This document shows positions 8,708 through 18,059 of a stretch of DNA of 26,960 nucleotides, piece after piece (within the stretch, counting starts at the first letter, position 1; every line of letters begins with the position of its first letter). Source of the DNA: Diphasiastrum complanatum. Taxonomy: Eukaryota; Streptophyta; Lycopodiopsida; Lycopodiales; Lycopodiaceae. The DNA lies in NCBI GenBank assembly GCA_029204225.1, contig MU836570.1, forward strand, positions 1 to 26,960, read 5' to 3'. A model generated the notes under the pieces. It saw nothing but the letters and a program-made list of their open reading frames with translations, did no database searches and was not told where the DNA came from. The position numbers and the translations under genes are program-made.

Positions 8708-9042
8708 GGGAGCTCCACCCGCCACGGCGAGTGGAGCCTCCATAATTTAAAAAAAAAGAAATTGGGGGCTCCACCCATGGCGACGGGTGGGGCCTCCATA
8801 AGAAAAACAAAATTGGGGGTTTCATCCGCCAGGGCGGGTGGGGCCTCCATAAAAATATAAAAGAAATTGGAAGCTCCACCGTAGTGGCTGGTGGAGTCTC
8901 CAAAATTCAAAAAAAAATTTCATTGAAGCTCTACCCGCCGCGGCGGGTGGAGCGTCCAAATTTGTTCTAGAATTTTTTTTTAAAAAAAATAATTTTTTTT
9001 TTTTATGGAGGCTCCACCAGCCGTAGCGGTTGGGGCCTCCAT
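8708..9042. repeat. Six-unit array of GC-rich palindromic repeats
   Basis: The six units lie at 8708-8742, 8764-8799, 8815-8850, 8869-8901, 8925-8957 and 9005-9042. Each follows the pattern GGxGGCTCCACCCGCC, a short loop, then GGCGGGTGGxGCCTCCAT, so each can fold into a hairpin with a stem of up to about 15 bp. Start-to-start distances are 56, 51, 54, 56 and 80 bp. The spacers are A- or T-rich. Unit 5 has the core ACCCGCCGCGGCGGGT, a perfect 16-bp palindrome; unit 6 extends to ATGGAGGC...GCCTCCAT. Several frames on the minus strand stay open, but this follows from the repeat. I do not recognise the family. Confidence 0.9.
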
Positions 9043-9046
9043 AAAA

Positions 9047-9052
<6 letters not shown>

Positions 9053-9092
<40 letters not shown>
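9053..9092. repeat. (AC)n(AT)n microsatellite
   Basis: About 13 AC units (9053-9078) run directly into about seven AT units (9079-9092). Compound dinucleotide repeat adjoining the palindromic array. Confidence 0.95.
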
Positions 9093-9093
<1 letters not shown>

Positions 9094-11240
9094 GTAAAAC
9101 AAGTATCAAAGTTTCAATTATTTTGTGATTAATTAACATCTTGAAATTCTCTTGTCCATTACTAATTCCATTTTGATTGGAATAGAAGTAAGCTTGAGCA
9201 GAATATAAGTCTAAGAGTCTGTATTGGATCAATCTAATCTTAGTTTTAGTACTAGGATCAGAGAGGGGTTGATTAGTGGGAGAAATTACATAATTAGATG
9301 CAAGTAGGATTGGAAAACTGTTGAGAGTGAATGTTATTCGTCTCAGAGATTTTTCGAATATGTTATTTACTCGTGAGAAATAGAAAATATTTTGTAGCTG
9401 AGTTACAAGATCTCAGTGAGATATATGAGTAATGTATGTATGTTTTGGAGGAATCTGCCAGGTAAGAATGTGTTTAGGTACTGGGTCATAGTGAGATTAT
9501 TCTCATATGTGCACAATTAATTTTGTATGAATCTATTGTGTAATCCTAGTTACTAAGGTTATCTGGTGCACTTAACCTAGTCGGTGAACATAAGCATATG
9601 ATCAAGTGTTGTTTTGACAGATACTTGCAGAGTTAACAAATCTTTGTATAGAAGATTTATGGATTAAGTTATAAATGATTTGGGTAAGGATCTAAATGTG
9701 GTGTTATACTAGTATGATTGAATTCTTCACCTAGACATTTGAGATTTCTAAATCATTGGCAATTAACTTGAGTACTCAATTACTCCAGTATGAAGTTAAC
9801 TGGTAAAACGATCAGGGTGATGTGGATTCATTGATAACTGATGGTTTTTGGATTATATATCTTGTAAGACGCATGATTAGTGAATCATTTGGATTCATCA
9901 ATTAAATTATGTGCATTGGATATACAATATTCTTGGGATAGAGTATTCCTTAGTTAAGGAATAGACTCAACTCATTTGTGATTGTATCCCAGAGCACTCA
10001 ATTGGATAACGAATCATAATGAATCCAAGAATAGTAACTGAATTTCTTTTCAGTAGGACTTTGGGTATCTAGATGTGATTCTGGATTGTAATCTAAAATT
10101 TTTTGTAGTTGAAGATGATTGTCATTTTGATATGCGTTCAGATTTTAATTACCAGTTGTTTATAGAACTTGAATCTTGCACTTCAGTTAAAGAATCATGT
10201 TTTGAAAGTATTCCTAAATCCATTTTTTTCTTAATGGAAAGATTTTAGAATGACTCTTACTTTTTCTGAGTTATGTGGAACATATACTCCAGTAGCCTGT
10301 AAATGATTAAGTATGATTTTGATTCCAGAAAATTATGATTGACGAATTATACGAATCTAAATATTTATGATTGATGGATCAGAAATAGATACTTAGTTAT
10401 TATCAGAGGATTATATGGAATTGTGAAGATTCTTAAGTGTGATGATTAATTCTTGATCTATTATTTGAGTAAGAATTCAGATCAATGTTTTGAATCTCTC
10501 TACTCCAGTATTTTCTTTGAGAACCTATGGATCTCACAGATCTTCTCACAAGATAAGTATTTTATTTGTGGAGAATTTAATTTATTTGGTGGATGTTATT
10601 CTACTACAGTTTATGGTCTGTAGATGCTTGAGTACAGTTCTTCATTTGATTGGATCTCCAGTTATCATAGGAGACAGACAAGTCTATGAAAATGAATGAA
10701 TGTTATTTTCTTGTATTTGGTGCTAGAAACAGGAGCATTTAACTCAAAAGAGTATATGGAATACTTAGAGTTGAGTTTTAATCATTATATATCTTAATGA
10801 TTCTCCTAGAGATTCTAATTGAATGAATTATCATATCTTAGAATTTGGATTCTAAGGATATTTATACTTGAAAGCTTATGAATTATCTGTCAGAGTTGTA
10901 GATAATTTCCGACTGTAATTATAATTATTTTATTATTTCTTTAACTTTAATCTCTTAAGTTAGGTTATTTCACCTAGTGTTTCATGTAAGTGCTTTACAT
11001 GAAGGTGATGTTACTAACTTGTGATGAAGGTAACTCAGATGGAAAATTTATCACTTAGTGTACTTTTCAAATATGAGTTCTATTCCAGAGTAGAGATTAC
11101 CGATTGGAATTAGGTTTATCTCTGAGTACTTGTTTGATATGAAAGTCAGACTAAGGATAATGATTTTCTCGGTCAATATTGAAAGTTAAAGGAACTGTAA
11201 TTCTTTCATGTTTAGAGAGCTTCTAAGGATAGAAGCAATT
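9093..11240. other. AT-rich stretch without recognisable genes
   Basis: All frames are broken by frequent stops, and the longest open stretch (about 69 codons at 10490-10699) has no recognisable motif. Words such as GAATCATT and GATTGATG recur loosely. Because it ends at a polypurine tract and probable LTR at 11241-11788, part of it could be the eroded 3' interior of a Ty3/gypsy-type element, but I could not find RT, integrase or chromodomain motifs by eye. A short inverted repeat, CATGTAA...TTACATG, lies near 10984-11002. Confidence 0.6.
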
Positions 11241-11254
11241 TAAGGAGGGAAAAA
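11241..11254 (+). other. Candidate polypurine tract
   Basis: TAAGGAGGGAAAAA-type purine run directly before the TGTTATGTCC start of the candidate LTR. This composition and position are typical for Ty3/gypsy-type elements. Confidence 0.45.
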
Positions 11255-11788
11255 TGTTATGTCCATGGCCAGTAAGTAGGATTCAGTATACTCCTAGTCT
11301 TGGATACACGATACTCTAGTAAATCAAGTTGTTAGTTATGCTACATCATACTGCATGTGACCCAAAAGTAACTAATATCCTTGTGAGGCCTAGAACACAC
11401 TAAGTGGAGTTTAGACAAGGTATGAGACAGTGTATGCATGTGTAGAGTTATCAATAGCGATTCTATGAATAGTTGGTCCATGCTTAGGACTCTATTCTAG
11501 GTGAATCTATGTATAGGGAACTTAGGGCTATGCATGGCTATGTGCCTAGCTTGCTTTTGGCTCTATATATTGAGGCCAAACTCACCCTACTCCTCATTGA
11601 AATCATTGATTCATTGTCAGGGTTTCACTCTACCTTCATGCTTCTTATTCCTTGGCTTGCGGGTGAAGCTTCTAGAGTTGATTGGTTGCTTCTACTTGGT
11701 TGGGTGGTTGCTCCATAGTGTGTTTTCCATTGTGTTTTGTCTTGTAAGCAGGATCTTGAGGGAGCTTCCGTTATAACTTCCCACGACA
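11255..11788 (+). repeat. Probable Ty3/gypsy-type LTR
   Basis: It begins TGTTATGTCC after a polypurine tract and ends CCACGACA, giving TG...CA termini and 534 bp. A TATA-like CTATATAT lies at 11563-11570. A degenerate primer-binding-like ATCTTTAGAGCC follows at 11790-11804. No second copy of this LTR lies in the window, so the call rests on these signals alone. It could be a solo LTR or one end of an eroded element. Confidence 0.45.
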
Positions 11789-12300
11789 ATAGATCTTTAG
11801 AGCCTTGTGCAACCCACTTCTACAACACCACTGACTCTCCAGGCAAATCCAACTATTGCCATGGATGTTGATGGTGTCTCTACTCAGGCACAAGACACAA
11901 CACATGAAGAGGTAGAAGAAGACATAGCTTAGAAAGAAGTAGCAGAAGACATGGCAAAGGAAGAGATAGCAACAAAAGTCAATTGTTGTTATTACAGCAC
12001 ATTAGGATTCGACCCAAAAGAGCAGTAGTTCCCGCCCTTCGACTAATGATGATGCAACCGAAAATGACCTGGATGTACAAGATAAAGAGGAGGTCAAATC
12101 CTGCTGTGCGCTCAATTTGGCCAGCGGCCCGGGGAGTGTGGGAGTGAAAACGAGAGAGGGGAGGGAGCGGGTACGGGCGCTGTAGGAGGAGGGGGGGGCA
12201 AGGTTGGGTTATTGTACAAGGGGAGGGGGAGGGGTGTACCCCATGCCCCCTCCCACACTTTTTTTTCAATTTGGGAGCCCAATGAAATATTGGGCCCCCT
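11789..12300 (+). other. Possible leader of the gypsy-type element and GC-rich block
   Basis: The first part (11789-12000) has the degenerate primer-binding-like site, then an ATG at about 11870 followed by an acidic low-complexity frame (EEVEEDIA and similar) with stops. From 12030 to 12260 base composition changes to GC-rich, with a G-rich plus strand. No domain is recognised in either part. The minus-strand open frame over 11979-12269 is Pro/Ser-rich and probably accidental. Confidence 0.35.
12190..12254. other. G-run cluster and nested hairpin
   Basis: G runs lie at 12191-12198, 12206-12208, 12220-12223, 12225-12229 and 12231-12234, enough for a G-quadruplex on the plus strand. Arms GGGAGGGGG (12221-12229) and CCCCCTCCC (12246-12254) can pair around the inner GGGGTGTACCCC (12231-12242), giving a nested hairpin. 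The two folds would compete. Confidence 0.6.
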
Positions 12301-12719
12301 TTTTACCTCAATTCAAGTCGTAAAATGGTTTTTTGAAGGCCTTAAAAAAATACTGGCCATCTCTTCATTTAGATCTTAAATCACTTGTACTTTCTATATT
12401 ATTATGCTAGGTCTAAGTGAAGGTTATTGAAGTATGAGTTAACTCATGATAGACCCATGGTGAGCTGCCACGTAGGATGATTAGTGAGTTAACTAATCCT
12501 AATTAGCAAACATGTTTAGGCAAGGAAGAGGCCCTTTTTGAGTCCAAAAAGGGCCCTAATGAACAACTATAGATATTTTTGTCCATCAAAGTCACTTATA
12601 AGTATTGTTATCTAGCAAACTTACTAAAAACAGTAAAGTCTTAAAAATGGCTCTAATTCTTCTGATATAACTGTCATTTGATGACTTGATACATTTGAAC
12701 CTGCCATAGAATTTTATAG
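12301..12719. other. Spacer without genes
   Basis: No open frame or element signature. A perfect hairpin lies at 12530-12555. Several GTTAACT/AACTAATCCTAATTAG words occur near 12430-12510 without a repeat I can name. Confidence 0.6.
12530..12555. other. Perfect hairpin, 11-bp stem and 4-nt loop
   Basis: GGCCCTTTTTG, loop AGTC, CAAAAAGGGCC. The stem is perfect. No neighbouring gene that it could terminate is visible; function unknown. Confidence 0.7.
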
Positions 12720-12825
12720 CTACTCTTTAACATAGCTACATTCGTACATCAGTAAAAAAATGGCATAATAGCAGATTTTGCACATATGAGATACATCTAG
12801 CACATTTTCTTCTAGAAAATCAGCA

Positions 12826-13460
12826 TCAATGATTGTAGTTGCTGAAATTTTGAAATTTTGACCTGAAAAATGCACTACATAGTGCACTCCTTCCATTAGC
12901 TCCATAACTCCATAAAGTTTTGCATGATGGAACATACACATGCACCATAAAACTTGAAGAGACAAGACATAGCCAAATGTAACTTGTGGTGCCACCAATA
13001 GTACATGCAAAGCAAGAAACACCTCCCTTGCTTACTAATAAAGAAAGATGAACATCTGAATGTTCCAACTCCATAGGATGTTTTGTCTTGGTAGAAGACA
13101 TCAAATATGGATCCAAATGTGATTTTGCCATAGAATAAGCCACCCTTGGCTTGATCTCCTTGACTATAATAGGCATAGATCTGAAATTGGAAACATGCAA
13201 CTTCCTATACCATAGCTCCTCCTTGAAAACATAAGTCATCAATGCAACGTCACATGCACTTGAGTTTTCATGCACATCTAGCTTGAAAATGCCTCCATAT
13301 CTAGATCCATATGCAAGGATCTTATCTTCTTTCTTTATGAAACAACTATTGATACTGAAATCCACTTCATAACCATCATCTAACAACTTTCCTACACTAA
13401 ACATACTCTTTGTGAGATTAGGAACATAAAGTACATTGGAAAGTTCTAAAATGTCATCTA
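12826..13460 (-). pseudogene. Copia protease-end/integrase fragment, inverted relative to copia-2
   Basis: The minus-strand frame reads ILELSNVLYVPNLTKSMFSV (end of protease region), VGKLLDDGYEVDF, GSRYGGIFKLDVHEN, then ELWYRKLHVSNFRSMP (degraded zinc finger), AKSHLDPY, MELEHSDVHLS (first catalytic Asp) and a worn CFACTIGGTTSYIWLCL. The GSRxGxxxKLDxxEN...CDVA wording matches copia-4 better than copia-2, so it belongs to the copia-1/copia-4 kind. Similarity fades at about 12950; the rest to 12826 and the overlapping frame down to 12720 are not recognised. The frame starts exactly where the plus-strand gag of copia-2 begins. Confidence 0.75.
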
Positions 13461-15106
13461 TGGGTGGATATTTAATGGAATCAAGTGAGAGACTCACTTC
13501 CACAAATTATTCCATTTGGAAAGTGAGAATGGAATCACTCCTAATGATCCATGATCTATATGACATAGTTCAAGGAGTAGAGGAAGAGCCTCAAACTCCC
13601 CAAGAACAAGCCAAATACAAGAAGAGAGCAAGATTAGCTCTACATTGCATAAAGTTAAATGTATGCAATGATCTCTTGAAAGAGGTGTCTTCTTGTACCT
13701 CATCCAAAGAGGCTTGGGATTCATTAAAGAGCATTTATGAATCCAACAATACTTCAAGAATCCTCATGCTAAGAAGTCAAGTTTTTCAAAGCATGAAAGG
13801 AAGTGGAGAGAGTGGACAAGAGTATGTCCTTAGGATCAAATCTCTTAACAAGGAGTTAAGTGCAATAGGAGAGAAGATCCAAGATCAAGAACTAGTACAA
13901 ATCATCTTGAATGGTCTAGGTGATGAGTTTAGCAACTTAGTCCAATCATTTGCCATTCAAGACTCCCTTCCATCCATTGAAAAGTTGCACAATGTTCTTG
14001 TGGCCGAGGAGAGTAGGCTTCTACACCTCAAGACAAGAATGGATATCATGTCACTTAATGGAGGAGAGAAGAAAGCTAACTTTACATCTAAAGGCAAGAA
14101 GAAGCAAAATCCATTCAAGAAAAATCAAGGCAAGGAGGCCGAGATGAAAAATGGAGGATTTACCTCCAAAGGCAAAGTGAAGAACAAGGCAGAACTAAAG
14201 TGCTTCTTTTGTGGAAAGAAAGGACACTTTGCCTCAAACTGCTACTTGAAGAAGAATCAACAAGCCAAAGGAGATCAAGGGAACATTTCTCAAGAGGAAG
14301 AAGAAGATGATGGATTCAATACATCCTTAATGGTTGCATCTACACCAACTTCAAGTCAAGACACATGGTGGATAGATAGTGGGGCTAGTTCCCATATGTC
14401 CTTTAACAAGCATTATTTTTCTACTCTTCTATCTTGTAATGACTCTAAGAAGTCAATATACACTGCTAGTGATCAAGCATGCAAGATAGATGGCATAGGA
14501 TCTATACTTCTTTGCTTAGGCACATCTAAAAGGATAGATCTAGATAATGTTTTGTATGTTCCTACCATTTCAAGAAACTTGCTTAGTGTAGGACAATTAA
14601 TGGACAATGGAATAGATGTACATTTCAAGAATGGATTTTGTTCCATCTTGAAAAATGATAAGTGCATAACTAGTGGCATTAAGCAAGGTAGACTTTTCAA
14701 GTTGGATTCTAATGTTGCAAGTGAAAGTGTGAACTTGGCTAGGGAGGAGCTAACTCAAGTGGAGCTTTGGCATAAGAGATTAGGCCATCCTAATCTTCAA
14801 TCTATGGAGTCAATGGCAAGCAAGGAACTAGCTCTTGGCCTACCAAGAGCTTTCAAGAATTGTGGAAAGATGTGTGAGGCATGTGGCCTTGCAAAGTCAC
14901 ACAAGTCTTCTTACAAGAGATCTTCATCAAGATCTCTCTCTCCATTGGATCTCATACATTCTGATGTACATAGTTTTTCACATGCAAGTAATGGAGGTGC
15001 CTTGATGTATGTAACTTTTATAGATGATTGTACTAGATTCACATGGATTGAGTTACTATCAAAGAAAAGTCTTTTTATGAAGCTTTCATTAAGTTCAAGT
15101 CTCTAG
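13451..15106 (+). pseudogene. Copia-2 gag-protease-integrase (long open frame)
   Basis: From ATG at 13451 (MSSMGGYL, matched by MASMGGFL in copia-3) the frame stays open for about 550 codons. It begins with a gag N-terminus (SERLTSTNYSIWKVRMESLL) and the UBN2-type gag body (EAWDSLKSIY, IKSLNKELSAIG, IILNGLGDEFSNLVQSF). A zinc knuckle CFFCGKKGHFASNC follows at 14201-14242, then the protease WWIDSGASSHMS at about 14366-14400 (catalytic DSG). Next come the integrase zinc finger (LWHKRLGHPN and CEACGLAKSH) and HSDVHSFS...FIDDCTRFTWIE. Near 15065 a frameshift ends it. Gag and protease look chemically intact, which is unusual among these wrecks; the gene is still partial because pol is broken downstream. 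The 5' LTR and leader are missing. Confidence 0.9.
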
Positions 15107-15924
15107 TAGAGAAACAACTTAGTACTTCTATCAAAGCACTAAGATGTGATAATGGAGGAGAGTACACCTCCAATAAAATGAAAGACTTTTGATTGACACC
15201 CCTATGGAGCATGTCGTGAAAGCAACTAATGAAGGTGATGAAGCATCCTTTGAGGACATCACCCTCTTTAGAAAGCTTATAGGCTCTCTAATCTATTTAA
15301 ACATCACTAGACCTGACTTAAGTTTTTTTGTAAGAATGTTGAGTCAAAGTATGCAAGCTCCTTTAGTTCATCATTGGAAAAGTGCCAAGAGAGTACTTAG
15401 ATATGTTTCTAGTACTAGATTTTTTGGCATACTTTATGAAGGATCTAACTTGGCACTTGAGAGCCTACTCGGATTCAGATTTTGCAGGTGACAAGATGGA
15501 TAGGAAGTCCATTAGTGCATTTGCAACATTTCTTTGTGGAGGAGTGATATCTTGGCTTTCCAAAAAGCAAGATACAATCTCACTATCTTCTTGTGAAGCC
15601 GAGTACATGGCATTGACTTCAACAACCAAAGAGCTTCTATGGATAAGAAGACTCTTGATGGAACTACATGTGCTAGAGGCCGAGGAGATCCCTTACATAT
15701 TTTGTGACAATCAAGCTTCTCAACAAATTGCTTCAAATCCTATCTTCCATGCTAGAACAAAGCATATTGAGATAGCTCACCACTTTGTGAGGGAGAAGGT
15801 ACAATCCAAGGAAGTGCAACTACATCATGTACCATCATCCGAATGCATAGCTGATATCTTAACCAAACCATTGTCCAAAGATCCATTTTTTAAGTTAAGA
15901 TATGCTCTTTGGAATTGTAGATAG
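15107..15924 (+). pseudogene. Copia-2 integrase remnant fused to RT tail and RNase H
   Basis: Integrase continues in a shifted frame with IKALRCDNGGEYTSNKMKDF (15136-15190; second catalytic Asp). It then jumps to the region just before RNase H (IDTPMEHVVK, DITLFRKLIGSLIYL, TRPDLSFFVRMLSQSMQAP, KSAKRVLRYVSST). A frameshift near 15450-15470 leads to AYSDSDFAGDKMDRKSISAF, ISWLSKKQDTISLSSCEAEY, a DNQASQQIASNPIFHARTKHI block and CIADILTKPLSK. The integrase Glu, the linker and all of the RT palm including YVDD are deleted at about 15190. RNase H itself keeps its Asp and Glu residues. Confidence 0.9.
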
Positions 15925-15949
15925 ATGTACACTAGATTTGCCAAGTTAG

Positions 15950-15962
15950 AAGTGAGGAGGAG
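15950..15962 (+). other. Copia-2 polypurine tract
   Basis: AAGTGAGGAGGAG-type purine run directly before the LTR start TGCTGAAAAT at 15963, a few dozen bases after the RNase H stop. Confidence 0.7.
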
Positions 15963-17412
15963 TGCTGAAAATTGTCACTTCTCACTCGACATTGGTTCAT
16001 GTAAATATTGATCAAACATTAGAATATGTTGATGATCTGATTCACATGTGTGGAGCCTGTTCCCACGTGTGAAAGGATGTACTTTTCATGTTTGTATATA
16101 TCCAAATTGATTTTGTATCATTCTAGTTAGTGTGAACATGAAATGACTAGTTTTTAGTCAAGTTGACTAGTCACCTACAAATTAGCTTTTCCTTGCATGT
16201 GCATGAGTAAATGCTCCCACATGGCAAGTGGATGTTCACATGTGCGTATAGAGTACTAGAAGATCAGAGTTGACCATTTTCCTTAGATCCTATTTTGTAG
16301 GGAGTATTCCTATATTCTAGGAGACTAGCTTTTTGGATTTTAGTCATATTCTAGAAGGTCAACTATTGGATAATGATCAAGGATGGATCAAATAGATAGA
16401 TCTGAGTGATGTGGCACTCTTCACACATGTGAAGGCCTGCTGGACTGTACCAGACTCACGGATGTACTTGATTCATAAAAGGATCATCATTTTGCTAAGA
16501 AGATTGATGAGACTTTTGCACTCTACACTTTTGTGAGGTTTCTAGTCATTTGTCTTGTGATTGTTATGTATGATTGCTATCTAGTATCATTGTACTTGTT
16601 GTTTTAGGTGCAGGCCGTACCGTGGATAGTACTCCACACGTGTGAGGCCGCTCTCACTAAAAAATGATGTGTTGATCCATTGCTCTTGCTTAAATCCAAG
16701 TGCAGTGAATCTAGATCAAGATCTAATGTGTAGAACTTGATAGATTCATTGATTAAGCAACCAATAACTCTCTGTGATTGTAAAGTACAATCATTATTGT
16801 CCTAAAAACTGTAAAATTTATCAAGTACAAGAGGTTTTGTTGAAATTGATAGGGTTGATCCAAATCAAAGCCAGAATTAGCAGTTTTTAAGAAACTAGTC
16901 AAATTTTGTGTAGCGAGTTGGATTTGATAGCTATCCTCAAAATTTTTGGTCCAGAACTTGTTGTGAGCTGTAGGAATCCTTTTCACACATGTGAGGCCGT
17001 ACAGCTCCAATTTTTATTGAGAAATTTCAAAAATTTGTAAAATTTGACTCACATACCCAATTTGAGTGATTTTTGGAGCAAAATCAAGCATTTTCTATAG
17101 TGAATCTAATCCTTTAATTAGTTTTTGGATTAGATCAGCAAAAAGAATTAATATTCAAGCTTTAATTAGGTGCATTAATTGATCTTCTCTAATTTTTTGA
17201 GTGTATGTTGAGGTTGACGAGAGAAATTACTAAAAATCATAGATTAAGGAGTGATTTTGCAAGTTTGAGACTAGAATCTAAATTTCCATCATTCTAGATT
17301 GGTTCATGAGTGATAGGATTGAGTCTATAAGCTTTCTAAATTGCTAGAAGACTTTAGGTTCAGATCTCTTAAAGAAACCATAAGAGTTTCTAGTGCTTTT
17401 TCACATTCAAAA
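15963..17412 (+). repeat. Copia-2 3' LTR running into the copia-3 leader
   Basis: The LTR starts TGCTGAAAATTGTC after the polypurine tract. Its right end is not clear: I find no good primer-binding site before the gag ATG of copia-3 at 17413, so LTR and leader cannot be separated by eye. A TATA-like TTGTATATATCC lies at about 16092-16103. The region holds six CACRTG-type palindromes (16043, 16064, 16237, 16422, 16635, 16984). Three of them are followed by GAGGCC or GAAGGCC. No coding frame is supported. Confidence 0.6.
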
Positions 17413-18049
17413 ATGGCATCAATGGGTGGTTTTTTGCTTGAAGCTAGTGAAAGACTTACGTCCACTAATTATGCTACTTGGATAGTTCGAATGGAGTCTT
17501 TACTTGTACCTCATGATCTTTATGACATAGTACTTGAGGTGGAAGTAGAATCTCAAGGAGGAGTTGAGTTGACTAAGTACAAAAAGAGATGTAGAGTTGC
17601 ATTACATTGCATAAAAATGAATGTAAGTACTGAACTTTTAAAAGAAATCTCATCTTGTACCACATCCAAAGAGGCATGGGATTCATTAAAATCCATTTAT
17701 GGATCCAAGAACACTTCAAGGATACTCATTGTAGTGTTCAAATCCTTCAATGCATGAAAGATAGTGAAAGTGCCCAAAATTATGTCTTTAGGATCAAATC
17801 TTTGAATAAGGAGTTGTCTTCTATAGATGATAAATTCAAAGATGATGAATTAGCTCAAATCATTTTGAATGGATTAGGAGATGATTATTCCAATCTTGTT
17901 CAAACCTTTGCTACTCAAGATTCACTTCCTAGTATTGAAAAATTATAAAGTGTGCTTATTAGTGAGGAGAGTAGAATGCTTCATATCAAAAGTAGGATGA
18001 GTTCCTTATCTTTGAATGATGGTGATGAAAAAGCTAACTTTTCTTTGAA
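17413..18049 (+). pseudogene. Copia-3 gag fragment
   Basis: ATG at 17413 opens MASMGGFLLEASERLTSTNY, then MESLLVPHDLYDIVLEVEVE, KEAWDSLKSIYGSKNTSRIL. After a frameshift near 17740 it continues with CMKDSESAQNYVFRIKSLNK, IILNGLGDDYSNLVQTFATQ and SLPSIEKL. A stop at 17946-17948 follows, then recognisable gag (SEESRMLHIKSRMSSLSLN) to about 18049, where it ends abruptly. It is a close relative of copia-2 gag, lacking the zinc knuckle and everything downstream. The same order and strand as copia-2 suggest either two tandem elements sharing an LTR or an unequal recombination product. Confidence 0.88.
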
Positions 18050-18059
18050 CGTTATAATG

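Noticed and set aside
8708-9042. CRISPR-like array (regular repeats with spacers)
   Set aside because: The repeats are diverged palindromes, the spacers are simple A/T runs, and the context is a plant-type genome full of retrotransposons. There are no cas genes.
8692-9232. Minus-strand open frames over the palindromic array as genes
   Set aside because: All three frames stay open because the repeat lacks stops; the peptides are repeats of the DNA unit with no domain.
11501-11776. Small hydrophobic membrane protein of 91 codons
   Set aside because: Lies inside the probable LTR, overlaps a second unrelated open frame, and has no motif or codon support.
11979-12269. Minus-strand 96-codon protein
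   Set aside because: Made of the C-rich complement of the G-run block; low complexity, no domain.
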